Assembly (NCBI GenBank): GCA_051646925.1
Contig: JBOFDK010000015.1
Span: forward strand, 1 to 61,907
Origin: JBOFDK01 sp051646925
GTDB taxonomy: Bacteria > Bacillota > Clostridia > Lachnospirales > Cellulosilyticaceae
Direction: 5' to 3'
Length of the DNA: 61,907 nt
Shown: positions 7,953-16,783 of the stretch, piece by piece
How the letters are laid out: each line of letters begins with the position of its first letter
Position numbering within the stretch: position 1 is the stretch's first letter
The notes under the pieces: model-generated
Database searches by the model: none
Seen by the model: only the letters and a program-made list of their open reading frames with translations
Told to the model about the DNA's origin: nothing
Position numbers and translations under genes: made by a program

Positions 7953-9692
7953 TTATAGCATTTTTATACATTCACGAAGAGAGGCAATAGATTTTTCAGC
8001 TAATGTAAAATCATTATTTTTTAGTGCCAGTTCAATTTGTGTTTCAAGTTCCTTTTTTTCTTGCTCAGTTATTAAATAATTTTTATCAAAATACTTAGCA
8101 TATATAGTTTTTCTAAATTTACGCATACTCATTTTGCGAATTGTTTTGTCATCTATTATAAGAACATAGTCCATACAATGTGCAATAGTATAATAATCAT
8201 GAGATACCATTAAAACAGCGCCTTCATAAGACTTAATAGATTTTTCAAGTGATTGTTGAGCGTACGTATCTAAATGACTAGTAGGTTCGTCTAATAGTAG
8301 TAAATGAGTAGGTTTTATACTAAGAAGTGCTAACTGAAGCATATTTTTTTCACCACCAGATAGTGCTAGAATTTTTTGGTCTAGAAGTGATATATCTAAG
8401 CAGTAGCTACAAAGGAAATTAGTTAATACTTCATTATCACGAGAAATACCTGCATCAGTTAAACATTCACGAACTGTAATTGATGAATCAAGTGTTTCGT
8501 TTTGGTGCTGAGATAGATAACCTATTTCTATATTAGATGGCATATTAATAGAAGGATTATGATTAAATATGTCACGAAGCAATGTTGTTTTACCAGTACC
8601 GTTAGCACCGATAAGAGCTACTTTATCATGAGGACCAATTTCAAAATTCACATTTTCAAGTAATGATTCATCAAAACTTATATTATAGTTAGATACAGTT
8701 AATAGCTGTGTATCAGATATATCAGATGCATAAGTGAAATTTATATTTGGCTCTTTTATAGCTAAAAATGGTTCTTTTATACGCCTAGCTTCTAAACGTT
8801 CTTGAATTTTTAATCTAGCACGAAGAGAACTACCTTTTGACGGGTCGCCACTATTTGTTGCTTCCTCGCGTAGACGTTCTATAAGTGCATTGTTACGTTC
8901 TATTTCAACATTATCTTTTATAGCAAGTTGCTGAAGTTCTGTTTTTGATTCAAGAAGAGAAAATGTGTAATCTATATATCTTCCATCAAAATATTGAAGT
9001 TGCTTATTTTCTAAATGTATTATTTTATTGAAGCAATGTGTTAATAAATAACGATTATGAGTAATAACAAAAATTGTGCCTTTATGCGCATTTATTAGTG
9101 CTGTAAGAGCATTTAAATTTGCAAAATCTAAAAAAACATCAGGCTCGTCCATAATAAGTAAAGAAGGAACAAGAAGCATTTCTTTTATAATTTGTACAAG
9201 TTTGAACTCTCCGCCACTTAATGCTTCGATTTTTATATGTTGCTTATCATTTAAATTAGCAAGATTGAGTTTACGTAAAATATTACTTTCATATAAATCA
9301 CCACCAATAGATTCGTAATGATCAAATGTTTGTTGGTACTCTTCAAGTAAAGTATCAAGGTTTTCACCTAGTGCCATTTCGTTACAAATATTTTCAAGTT
9401 TTTGTTGTAAGAAAATAAAAGGTTCAGCAATATAGTTAAAAACAGTTATTTCAGTAGATTGCGATGGATCGATAAATTGACTTACATAACCAATAGTACA
9501 ATCAGATGCAATTTCTAATTTGCCTTCAAACATAATATCTTCAGGGTCCATAATTATATTTGTAAGAGTACTTTTACCAGAGCCACTAACACCAATAAAG
9601 GCGCAGTGTTCACCAGTTTCAATAGAAAAAGAAATATTATCATAAAGATCTTTATTTGGATAAGAATAGGATAAATTTTCAATAGTAAGCAT
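7953..9692 (-). CDS. ABC-F family ATPase (579 aa)
   Basis: Two ABC nucleotide-binding domains in one chain without membrane segments, as in ABC-F translation or antibiotic-resistance factors. Domain 1: Walker A GVSGSGKST, signature LSGGEFK, Walker B LLIMDEPDVFLD. Domain 2: Walker A GANGTGKTT, signature LSGGEKN, Walker B LLLLDEPTSHLD. A charged helical linker (about 235-300) joins them and a lysine/glutamate helix ends the protein. The first Walker B lacks the usual DEPTNHLD ending. Likely a ribosome-associated ATPase; whether it protects against drugs or tunes translation cannot be told. Monocistronic, ending at the shared terminator. Confidence 0.9.
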   Translation of the reverse strand: MLTIENLSYSYPNKDLYDNISFSIETGEHCAFIGVSGSGKSTLTNIIMDPEDIMFEGKLEIASDCTIGYVSQFIDPSQSTEITVFNYIAEPFIFLQQKLENICNEMALGENLDTLLEEYQQTFDHYESIGGDLYESNILRKLNLANLNDKQHIKIEALSGGEFKLVQIIKEMLLVPSLLIMDEPDVFLDFANLNALTALINAHKGTIFVITHNRYLLTHCFNKIIHLENKQLQYFDGRYIDYTFSLLESKTELQQLAIKDNVEIERNNALIERLREEATNSGDPSKGSSLRARLKIQERLEARRIKEPFLAIKEPNINFTYASDISDTQLLTVSNYNISFDESLLENVNFEIGPHDKVALIGANGTGKTTLLRDIFNHNPSINMPSNIEIGYLSQHQNETLDSSITVRECLTDAGISRDNEVLTNFLCSYCLDISLLDQKILALSGGEKNMLQLALLSIKPTHLLLLDEPTSHLDTYAQQSLEKSIKSYEGAVLMVSHDYYTIAHCMDYVLIIDDKTIRKMSMRKFRKTIYAKYFDKNYLITEQEKKELETQIELALKNNDFTLAEKSIASLRECIKML

Positions 9693-9896
9693 AGTTGTGC
9701 CTCTCTTTTTTATAATAAAAACATTAATCTGTATAGTGTTAGAAGTATAACATTTTTTAGCGATACATTCAAATAAAGAGAAAGTATTCTGTAGTATAAA
9801 TACATAAAAAAAATTAAAAACTTTTATGCGATTTTTTATGTATTGATGTGGCGATTGGTGGACAAACTATTTCGTAAACAGATTAGCGAATAAACA

Positions 9897-9925
9897 TTGT
9901 TATTTTGTCGGTAAGTTGGTATAAT
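9897..9925 (+). promoter_or_regulatory. Promoter of the acidic membrane protein gene
   Basis: TTGTTA (9897-9902), 17-nt spacer, perfect TATAAT (9920-9925), 48 nt before the start codon. Confidence 0.65.
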
Positions 9926-9973
9926 ATAACAAAGAATTTCGAAATTAAGTTCTTTGTCTAAGGAGATGAAGTT

Positions 9974-10417
9974 ATGAATAATAGAAAAATAAATAAAATA
10001 TTAAAGGAGATAAAAAAACAGATGAATAAGCAGCAAAAATCAAATAAATGTCTATGGATAGGAATAGGTGTAGCGGTTATAGCAACTTTAGTGGGCGTTA
10101 TATTATGGCTTAAATCAAGAAATGATGAGTATATTGAAGAATACTATGAATATTTTGATGATGAATTAGAAGATGACTTTGAAGATGATTTATATGGCGA
10201 AGAAGATGATGAAGATGATATAGAATATGTTGCAATTAAAAATTTTGCTAAAGTAGACCCAGAAGAAGATGAAATTGAAGATGAGTACGAAGATGAGTAC
10301 AAAATTGAAGATAATAAAGAAGAAAAAGAAGAGGAAGTAAAAAAAGTAAAAAAAGCAGAAAAAGCAGAAAAAGCAGAAAAAGCAGAAAAAGCAGTAAAAG
10401 AAGAACCAGCAAAATAA
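9974..10417 (+). CDS. Membrane-anchored highly charged protein (147 aa)
   Basis: No family recognised. A basic N-terminus (residues 1-26) precedes one membrane segment (about 27-46, WIGIGVAVIATLVGVILWL), followed by an acidic stretch rich in Asp, Glu and Tyr (50-115) and a lysine-rich end built on the triplet KAE repeated four to five times. The triplet repeat is also a 9-bp DNA repeat and may change copy number by slippage. The basic side before the membrane segment predicts a cytoplasmic N-terminus and an exported acidic tail under the positive-inside rule. AAGGAGATGAAGTT precedes the ATG. The terminator and TTG-initiated topB follow. Confidence 0.75.
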   Translation: MNNRKINKILKEIKKQMNKQQKSNKCLWIGIGVAVIATLVGVILWLKSRNDEYIEEYYEYFDDELEDDFEDDLYGEEDDEDDIEYVAIKNFAKVDPEEDEIEDEYEDEYKIEDNKEEKEEEVKKVKKAEKAEKAEKAEKAVKEEPAK

Positions 10418-10431
10418 ACTTAATCATAATT

Positions 10432-10466
10432 AGGGTTCCTTAGTGAAATGAAGGAGCTCTTTTTTT
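10432..10466 (+). terminator. Terminator before topB
   Basis: GGGTTCCTT and AAGGAGCTC form a GU-containing stem ending in T7. Weaker than others in the window; some read-through into topB is possible. Confidence 0.6.
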
Positions 10467-10489
10467 GATAAGAAAAGGAGATAGTAGAA

Positions 10490-12676
10490 TTGAAAGTAAT
10501 TATTGCAGAAAAACCTTCTGTAGCTAAAAATATTGCAGAAGCACTTGGGGTAAAATCAAGAAAAGATGGTTATATAGAAGGAAACGGTTATTATATTACA
10601 TGGGCATTTGGACATCTTTTAGAATTATATGATGCAAAAGATTACGATGAAAAAATGACTTTTTGGAGAATGGAAAACTTTCCGTTTGTACCAGATAAAT
10701 TCAAATATAAAATTAAACTTGATGCAAGCCGAAAAAAAACAGATTCAGGAGCAAAAAAACAATTAAAATGTATTAAAGAACTTATCGCAAAAAAAGAAGT
10801 AGAATGTGTTATTTCGGCAACAGATTATGATAGGGAAGGACAAATTATAGGCGACTCTATTTTACAATATTTAAAAGTAAAAAAACCTATTTATCGTATA
10901 TTGTTAAATGAGTGGACAGAGGATGAAGTAAAAAAAGGACTAGAGAAACTTGTTTTAAACGAAACGATGAGACCACTTCAAGATGCGGGAATGAGTAGAC
11001 AACATGCAGATTGGCTTATAGGCATTAATTTAACATCAGTCGCAACACTTAAATATAAATCTCAAAAGGGTGAAGTATTTAATATTGGAAGAGTTTTATT
11101 GCCAACGCTTAAATTAATATATGACCGTGATGAAGAAATTAAAGCATTTGATCCTGAGCCATATTATAAATTGACTGCTCAGTTTAAATTTGAAGCAGGA
11201 AATTATGAAGGTATATATACTTTAGATAAAAAAGATAAGCATAATAAAAAAGAATTATTAGAAGATATACAAATGAGATGTAAAGGAAAAGAAGCATATC
11301 TTAAAGAAAAAGATACGATAGAAAAAAATGAATACCCACAATTACTTTTTAACTTATCAGCACTACAAGGATATATTACAAGTAAGTATAGTGGTTTTAC
11401 ATCAGATAAAGTACTTAAAGTGGCACAATCATTATATGAAAATAAATATATAACATATCCAAGAACAGCAAGTTCAGTATTAGATGAAAGTTTAAAAGGA
11501 AAAGCAAAAAAAGTACTAGAAACATTAAAACGTGGTTTACCATATGAAGAAGAAATTCAGTTTAAAGTAACGCCGCGTGTTTTCAATAGTAAAAAAGTAG
11601 AAAGCCATAGTGCTATAATGCCGACATATGTAATACCAAAACATTTAGGACATGATGAAGAAGTTGTTTATCGCGCTATTAAAAATAGATTTTTAATGCA
11701 ATTTATGCCAGTTGCAGTTGTAGAAGAAACTACTCTTACGACAACTATAGAAAATGTAGAAGGTGTATTTGTATCTAGGGGGAAAGTTCAAAAAGCATTA
11801 GGTTGGAAAAAAATTGAAAATGATACAGGTAAAGATACTATTTTACCAGACGTACCAGAAGGTGCAAAAGGAAAGTGTTCAAAACTAGAAGTTACGACTC
11901 ATGCAACAACACCGCCAAAAGCATATACAGAAAAAACATTATTACGAGCGATGGAGACATGTGGCAAACAGTTTAAGGAAAGCAAAGATCAGACAGAATT
12001 GATGGATGCTATTTTAAGTGGATTTAGTATAGGAACACCGGCAACTAGAGCAGAAACAATCAAAAAACTTTGTTACACAGGATACGTAACAAGACAAAAG
12101 AAAAATTTACGTTGCACAGATAAAGGAAAACAGCTTGTAGAAATGCTACCAATTAAAGAACTTATGGATTTGGATTATACAGGTCGTTTGGAAAAAACGT
12201 TATCCGATATCGAAAAAGGAGTTGTGAAAAAAGAAAATTTTATTCAGCAAATAGAATCATTTGTAAAAAATGGAGTATATGCGGTAAAACAACAAACACA
12301 CAGACCAGCAGCTACAAAAAAAATAGAACAAAAACAAGTAGCAAAAAGTGTAAAAACTAGTGCAAGTGAAAAAAATATAAGTAGAGAAGTAATGGGCAAG
12401 TGTCCAATATGTGGAAATGATATAGTAGAAGGACAAAAAGGCTATGGCTGCATGGGGTTTAAAAAAGGTTGCAAATATGTTATTTGGAAAGAATCAAATG
12501 AGCTAAAAAAATATGGTAAAAAAGTTACAAAAACAATTGTAAAATCATTTTTGAAAAAAGGTGTAGCAATTGTTAAGGGACTGAAAACCGTTAATGGAAC
12601 AGTGTTTGATGCAAAAATCAAATATGAATTTGATGAAGAAATAAAAGCAGGAATATGGAAATTTGAAAAAGTATAA
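10490..12676 (+). CDS. topB: DNA topoisomerase III, TTG start (728 aa)
   Basis: Type IA topoisomerase. The TOPRIM domain opens with MKVIIAEKPSVAKNIA and carries the acidic triad in ATDYDREGQ (D112, D114, E116); the catalytic tyrosine is Y323 in KYITYPRTAS. A single C-terminal Cys4-type zinc motif (CPICGND...CMGFKKGC) begins near residue 638 after a Lys/Gln-rich linker. Length is normal for TopB of Firmicutes. AAAGGAGA 8 nt upstream supports the TTG codon at 10490. It relaxes negative supercoils and resolves recombination or replication intermediates. No mobile-element genes are near, so it is probably the housekeeping copy. Confidence 0.96.
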   Translation: MKVIIAEKPSVAKNIAEALGVKSRKDGYIEGNGYYITWAFGHLLELYDAKDYDEKMTFWRMENFPFVPDKFKYKIKLDASRKKTDSGAKKQLKCIKELIAKKEVECVISATDYDREGQIIGDSILQYLKVKKPIYRILLNEWTEDEVKKGLEKLVLNETMRPLQDAGMSRQHADWLIGINLTSVATLKYKSQKGEVFNIGRVLLPTLKLIYDRDEEIKAFDPEPYYKLTAQFKFEAGNYEGIYTLDKKDKHNKKELLEDIQMRCKGKEAYLKEKDTIEKNEYPQLLFNLSALQGYITSKYSGFTSDKVLKVAQSLYENKYITYPRTASSVLDESLKGKAKKVLETLKRGLPYEEEIQFKVTPRVFNSKKVESHSAIMPTYVIPKHLGHDEEVVYRAIKNRFLMQFMPVAVVEETTLTTTIENVEGVFVSRGKVQKALGWKKIENDTGKDTILPDVPEGAKGKCSKLEVTTHATTPPKAYTEKTLLRAMETCGKQFKESKDQTELMDAILSGFSIGTPATRAETIKKLCYTGYVTRQKKNLRCTDKGKQLVEMLPIKELMDLDYTGRLEKTLSDIEKGVVKKENFIQQIESFVKNGVYAVKQQTHRPAATKKIEQKQVAKSVKTSASEKNISREVMGKCPICGNDIVEGQKGYGCMGFKKGCKYVIWKESNELKKYGKKVTKTIVKSFLKKGVAIVKGLKTVNGTVFDAKIKYEFDEEIKAGIWKFEKV

Positions 12677-12728
12677 AAATAAATAAAGTAGTAGAAATGT
12701 TAGTCAATAATAAAATTTTGGAAAAATC

Positions 12729-12757
12729 TTGACACATATAAAAGAGAGGAGTATTAT
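12729..12757 (+). promoter_or_regulatory. Strong promoter of the ferredoxin gene
   Basis: Consensus TTGACA (12729-12734), 17-nt spacer, TATTAT (12752-12757); one of the best housekeeping promoters in the window, in keeping with an abundant electron carrier. Confidence 0.8.
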
Positions 12758-12812
12758 AGGCTTATATTTCATTTATTAAATGATAAATACACATTATAAG
12801 GAGAAATTTAAA

Positions 12813-12983
12813 ATGGCTTATGTAATTAATGATAGTTGTATCAATTGTGGTGCATGTGCAAGCGAATGTCCAGTAAGTTGTATTACAGAAGGTAACGGAA
12901 TATATGTAGTAAAAGAAGATGATTGTATAGAGTGTGGTGCATGTGCAAGCGTGTGTCCAGTTGGAGCACCAAATCCAGCATAA
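12813..12983 (+). CDS. 2[4Fe-4S] ferredoxin (56 aa)
   Basis: Two CxxCxxCxxxCP clusters, CINCGACASECP and CIECGACASVCP, give the classic clostridial 8-iron ferredoxin of normal length. It carries low-potential electrons for hydrogenases, pyruvate:ferredoxin oxidoreductase and possibly the atypical thioredoxin reductase of this window. ATG 12813 lies 7 nt after AAGGAG; an earlier in-frame ATG at 12780 has no ribosome site. Monocistronic with strong promoter and terminator. Confidence 0.97.
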   Translation: MAYVINDSCINCGACASECPVSCITEGNGIYVVKEDDCIECGACASVCPVGAPNPA

Positions 12984-13008
12984 TAATTAATAAAACAAAT
13001 GAAATACA

Positions 13009-13046
13009 AAAAAAAGCTGTAAGTCATATGACTTACAGCTTTTTTT
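13009..13046. terminator. Bidirectional terminator, ferredoxin / amino-acid permease
   Basis: AAAAAAAGCTGTAAGTCAT and its exact complement form an almost loopless palindrome. On the minus strand its right arm encodes the last Lys-Lys-Leu codons and stop of the permease gene, so coding and termination signals overlap. Confidence 0.9.
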
Positions 13047-14358
13047 GTTGTATGTGCCAGAAGTACATAGCACCAGCTAATAACATTGCGCATAAAGCAG
13101 CGTAAACCCAAAACAATGGATTCCACATACTTCCAAGTAAAATGGTTAAAGAACCAATTGATGCAAAAATAGGGTTAATCTTACCGCGCCATAGTCCTGG
13201 TATTTCACCTTTGCGACCTAATTGGAATACTTTAATATATAATACAATATATAAGAAGTAGTTAATTGTAATAGATATTTCTGATATATCAGAGTTAGGT
13301 AAAAAGCTAAAATATTGTGTTACAAAGTGTAAAACAAGCCAGAATGTTGTTAGTACAAAAGTAACACCTGCTGAGTAAATTGAAATACCATATTTAGAAG
13401 ACAAAGTGTTAAAACGACTTGATTTTGGAAACATATTACGTATAGCTAATGAATAAGGTAAACGGATAAGTCCCATGATAAGACCATTTACAGTTCCCAT
13501 AACAGAAATAATAACAAAAACTAAAATTAATTTTCCGCCAAATGTACCGAATAATTGATTTGCAGCTACGTATACATGATCATTACCAAGAGCCATTACA
13601 TTTTCAGGACCGATATAAATACTAATTCCTACAAAGTATAAAATATAAATAGCTAATATAAATAGTGGTGCAACTATTAATGCAAGTGGTAAATTACGCT
13701 TTGAATCTTTTAATTCATGCCCGATAGAAGTTGAAATAATCCAACCATCAAAAGCAAAAGCGATAGGTGCAATTGCTGTAATCCATGTTGCAGATTGCAT
13801 TTTTGTAATATTAGACATTTCGATATGTCCAGGGTCACCTAAAAAGATACCAAGAATTGCGATAATAAATAAAGGAATTAATTTAATAATAGTAGAGGCA
13901 TTTTGAAAATACCCACCTAATTTAACTGATAAAATGTTACATCCAAATAGTGCTGACATTACAGCAAAACCTATAAGAACTTCTACTATAAGACCACCTT
14001 GTAAATTGAAAAGAAGTGCGATATAAACTCCAGTTACCCAAGATACAACGGCAATAAGTGTAGGGTAATATAAAAAGGTATGGAACCACCCAAATGCACA
14101 TGCTATGTACTTGTTACAAGTGTATTCAGCATAAGTTATAATACCTCCAGCCTCATCTGTACGAGACGCTATACAAGCAATTGTTAAACTTCCGAATATA
14201 ATACTAACAGCTGCAAGACAGAAAACTAAAACCCCAAGAGAAATGCTTCCACCAGTAGCTACTAGTATGTCGTCACTCTTGAAGAAAATGCCTGAACCGA
14301 TAACGATTCCGACGATCATTGCTATTGCGGTAAATAAACCGTATTTTTTTTCTTTCAT
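13033..14358 (-). CDS. APC-superfamily amino-acid permease (441 aa)
   Basis: Twelve predicted hydrophobic segments and the APC signature in the first helix, MIVGIVIGSGIFFKSD, as in LAT/SteT-type amino-acid exchangers; ASRTDEAGGIITYAEY follows helix 2. Length is typical. Start ATG 14358 follows GAGAGGAGT. Monocistronic, convergent with the ferredoxin gene. Substrate and direction (uptake, exchange or export) cannot be read from sequence. Confidence 0.92.
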   Translation of the reverse strand: MKEKKYGLFTAIAMIVGIVIGSGIFFKSDDILVATGGSISLGVLVFCLAAVSIIFGSLTIACIASRTDEAGGIITYAEYTCNKYIACAFGWFHTFLYYPTLIAVVSWVTGVYIALLFNLQGGLIVEVLIGFAVMSALFGCNILSVKLGGYFQNASTIIKLIPLFIIAILGIFLGDPGHIEMSNITKMQSATWITAIAPIAFAFDGWIISTSIGHELKDSKRNLPLALIVAPLFILAIYILYFVGISIYIGPENVMALGNDHVYVAANQLFGTFGGKLILVFVIISVMGTVNGLIMGLIRLPYSLAIRNMFPKSSRFNTLSSKYGISIYSAGVTFVLTTFWLVLHFVTQYFSFLPNSDISEISITINYFLYIVLYIKVFQLGRKGEIPGLWRGKINPIFASIGSLTILLGSMWNPLFWVYAALCAMLLAGAMYFWHIQQKKL

Positions 14359-14640
14359 AATGATACTCCTCTCTAAAATAAAATATTAAATAGTATTGTG
14401 CTGAAAACTCAGCATCATTTGGGTCAAATTACTACTATAGTCAAAGTACTTGTTAAGTTCATGTACTACTAAAGTTCGTATAATGTTAAATATTACTGTA
14501 TTCTTGTAGTATAAAATAGCTGTGGTTAGAAGAATACTATCTAGTATAACACATGTAATAAAGAAGGGTATACTTTATTGTTAAAAAAAAAGTGCCAAAA
14601 AAGACATGAAAACATCAAAAAAATAGGAAGAAGTTACGTA

Positions 14641-14670
14641 TTGAGAAATAGTGTATACATGTGATACAAT
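14641..14670 (+). promoter_or_regulatory. Promoter of typA
   Basis: TTGAGA (14641-14646), 18-nt spacer containing an upstream TGTG, TACAAT (14665-14670). Transcription should start near 14677, inside or just before the inverted repeat TGACG-N6-CGTCA. Confidence 0.6.
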
Positions 14671-14679
14671 GTTTAATTG

Positions 14680-14695
14680 TGACGACATAACGTCA
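14680..14695 (+). repeat. Inverted repeat TGACG-N6-CGTCA at the typA transcription start
   Basis: Two perfect 5-bp arms spaced by ACATAA, 10 nt downstream of the -10 element. Could be an operator or a very small leader hairpin; no regulator is identified. Confidence 0.45.
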
Positions 14696-14721
14696 TGTAC
14701 AAAGAAATGAGGGAACAAATA

Positions 14722-16530
14722 ATGAGTCATGATAAAATTATAAATATTGCTGTTATTGCCCACGTTGATGCAGGAAAATCTACATTAGTAGATGCTTTCT
14801 TAACTCAAAATGGTGTTTTTAGAGAAAATCAAGAAGTCGTAGATTGTGTAATGGATAGTAACTCTCTTGAACGTGAAAGAGGAATTACAATATATTCAAA
14901 AAACTGTTCAATCAGATATAAAGACTATAAAATTAATATAGTAGATACACCAGGACATAGTGACTTCTCATCAGAAGTAGAACGTGTTATCCGTACTGTA
15001 GATACTGTTATATTATTGGTAGACTCAATAGAAGGACCGATGCCACAAACACGTTTCGTACTTCAAAAGTCATTAGAACTTGGATTAAAACCAATTCTAG
15101 TTATCAATAAAATTGATAAATTAAACCATAGAGCAGAAGAAGTTGTAGATATGACATTTGACTTATTCGTAGATCTTAATGCAAACGATGAGCAACTTGA
15201 CTTCCCAATTCTTTACGGAATAGGTAAACAAGGTATTATGATGCGTAGTTTAGATGAGCCATCAGAAAATATCGAGCCATTATTAGAAACAATAATAAAC
15301 CAAGTAGGACAATATCCAAATCAAGATGATGAGCCACTTCAAATGCAAATTAGTGCGTTATCATACGATTCTTTCATTGGACGTTTAGGTATTGGACGTG
15401 TTTACAAAGGTAAAATCAAAGAAGGTCAAACAGTACAAGTTTCAGCAAATGATGGAACACTTCGTACAGGTCGTATTGTAAAATTAATGGCTTACGAAGG
15501 TCTTAATCAAGTTCAAAAAACAGAACTTACAAGTGGAGATATCGCAGTTGTTTCAGGTATTCCAGATATTAGTATCGGTGAGACACTAGGAGAAATAGGA
15601 CTTGTTAAGCCTATGCCAGCTATCACAATTGAAGAGCCAACACTTGCAATGAATTTCCTTGTAAATGACTCTCCTTTTGCAGGACAAAGTGGTAAATATG
15701 TAACAACACGTCACATAAAAGACCGTTTAGAAAAAGAATTAGAAATCAACGTAGGTTTAAGAGTAGAATCTATGGATACTACAGATGGTTACAAAGTATC
15801 AGGTCGTGGAGAATTACATTTATCTATTCTTATTGAAAACATGCGTCGTGAAGGATATGAGCTTGGGGTTTCAAAACCTGAAGTTATTATGCAACGTGAT
15901 GAAAATGGAAAACTTATTGAACCAGTAGAGCGTGTTATTATTACACTTCCAGAAGAATATTCAGGAACAGTTATTAGTAAACTAAACATGCGTAAAGCAT
16001 CTATGGAAAGTATGGAGCCTGAAAATGGTTTTATGCGTATAGAATACCTTTGCCCAACAAGAGCGCTTTTAGGATTTAGAAGTGAATTAATTACAGATTC
16101 TCGCGGAGAAGCTACTATGGTACGTCGTATTGAAGGTTACACACCATATGTTGGTGAATTACCACGTCGTAACAACGGTGCATTAATTGCGCAAGAAAAT
16201 GGAACAACTATGGGTTATGCATTAAATAACCTTGAAGATCGTGGTACATTGTTTGTAAAACCAGCAACAGATGTATACGAAGGTATGATTATTGGGATGA
16301 ATGCACGTCGTGAAGATATGACAGTTAATCCATGTAAAAATAAAAAGCTTACAAATACACGTTCATCTGGAGCAGATGATGCAGTTCGTTTATCACCACC
16401 ACGTGTATTTAGTTTAGAAGAAGCTTTAGAATTCATCGAAGATGATGAATTAGTAGAAGTAACACCAGCAGGTGTTCGTCTTCGTAAAAAGCATTTAAAA
16501 GAAGGCGATCGTAAAAGAGCAGGTAAATAA
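14722..16530 (+). CDS. typA: Ribosome-associated GTPase TypA/BipA (602 aa)
   Basis: Translational GTPase of the EF-G class: G1 AHVDAGKST, G2 RERGITI, G3 DTPGHSDF, G4 NKIDK, then domain II, an EF-G-like domain III/V region and the BipA-specific C-terminal part ending in LRKKHLKEGDRKRAGK. Full length for the family. ATG 14722 is preferred: ATGAGGG lies 8 nt before it, while the frame-opening ATG at 14695 has none and overlaps the inverted repeat. BipA assists 50S assembly and stress or cold adaptation. Monocistronic. Confidence 0.96.
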   Translation: MSHDKIINIAVIAHVDAGKSTLVDAFLTQNGVFRENQEVVDCVMDSNSLERERGITIYSKNCSIRYKDYKINIVDTPGHSDFSSEVERVIRTVDTVILLVDSIEGPMPQTRFVLQKSLELGLKPILVINKIDKLNHRAEEVVDMTFDLFVDLNANDEQLDFPILYGIGKQGIMMRSLDEPSENIEPLLETIINQVGQYPNQDDEPLQMQISALSYDSFIGRLGIGRVYKGKIKEGQTVQVSANDGTLRTGRIVKLMAYEGLNQVQKTELTSGDIAVVSGIPDISIGETLGEIGLVKPMPAITIEEPTLAMNFLVNDSPFAGQSGKYVTTRHIKDRLEKELEINVGLRVESMDTTDGYKVSGRGELHLSILIENMRREGYELGVSKPEVIMQRDENGKLIEPVERVIITLPEEYSGTVISKLNMRKASMESMEPENGFMRIEYLCPTRALLGFRSELITDSRGEATMVRRIEGYTPYVGELPRRNNGALIAQENGTTMGYALNNLEDRGTLFVKPATDVYEGMIIGMNARREDMTVNPCKNKKLTNTRSSGADDAVRLSPPRVFSLEEALEFIEDDELVEVTPAGVRLRKKHLKEGDRKRAGK

Positions 16531-16563
16531 AAGTTGCTAAGTTTTTGATTTGTAACTTTTTAA

Positions 16564-16608
16564 AGTTATATACATACCAAATATAGCGGTATGTATATAG
16601 CTTTTTTT
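16564..16608 (+). terminator. Terminator of typA
   Basis: AGTTATATACATACC pairs with GGTATGTATATAGCT around a 9-nt loop and is followed by T7. Confidence 0.85.
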
Positions 16609-16630
16609 CATAAAAAAACAAAAAAATTAC

Positions 16631-16659
16631 TTGTCAGTACAAAAAAAACGTATTATAAT
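16631..16659 (+). promoter_or_regulatory. Promoter of the nucleoside ABC transporter operon
   Basis: TTGTCA (16631-16636), 17-nt spacer, perfect TATAAT (16654-16659). The predicted start, near 16666, abuts the palindromic operator. Confidence 0.75.
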
Positions 16660-16668
16660 AACAATATA

Positions 16669-16686
16669 AAGTCGAACGTTCGACTT
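16669..16686 (+). promoter_or_regulatory. 18-bp palindromic operator of the nucleoside transporter operon
   Basis: AAGTCGAACGTTCGACTT is a perfect 18-bp palindrome just downstream of the -10. The central AACGTT is typical of LacI/GalR-family operators. Its position predicts repression by roadblock at the transcription start. No LacI-type gene is in the window. Confidence 0.7.
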
Positions 16687-16783
16687 GAAAAAAGAATAAA
16701 TGTTAGAAAAATTATAATTTCAAAGTAATTTAGTTAGTCTATATTAGCATTAAATAAAAGCATGAATTATATGGAGGAAAAAA

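Larger units (their letters stand above)
14359..14721. other. 363-bp divergent intergenic region
   Basis: Between the permease (minus) and typA (plus). It holds a small TCAGCA-type hairpin in the permease leader (14399-14416), several TACTACTA-type AT-rich repeats, a TAACACATGTAA sequence (14547-14558) that resembles the Crp/Fnr box but lacks a correctly placed -10, and the typA promoter. No gene is seen. Confidence 0.6.

Noticed and set aside
14546..14559. Third Crp/Fnr box of the PrfA-like type
   Set aside because: ATAACACATGTAAT has one half-site mismatch and no -10 at the 22-nt distance on either side.
16669..16686. LexA (SOS) box
   Set aside because: The Firmicute LexA site is CGAAC-N4-GTTCG; here CGAAC and GTTCG abut without the 4-nt gap, and the downstream genes are transport genes.
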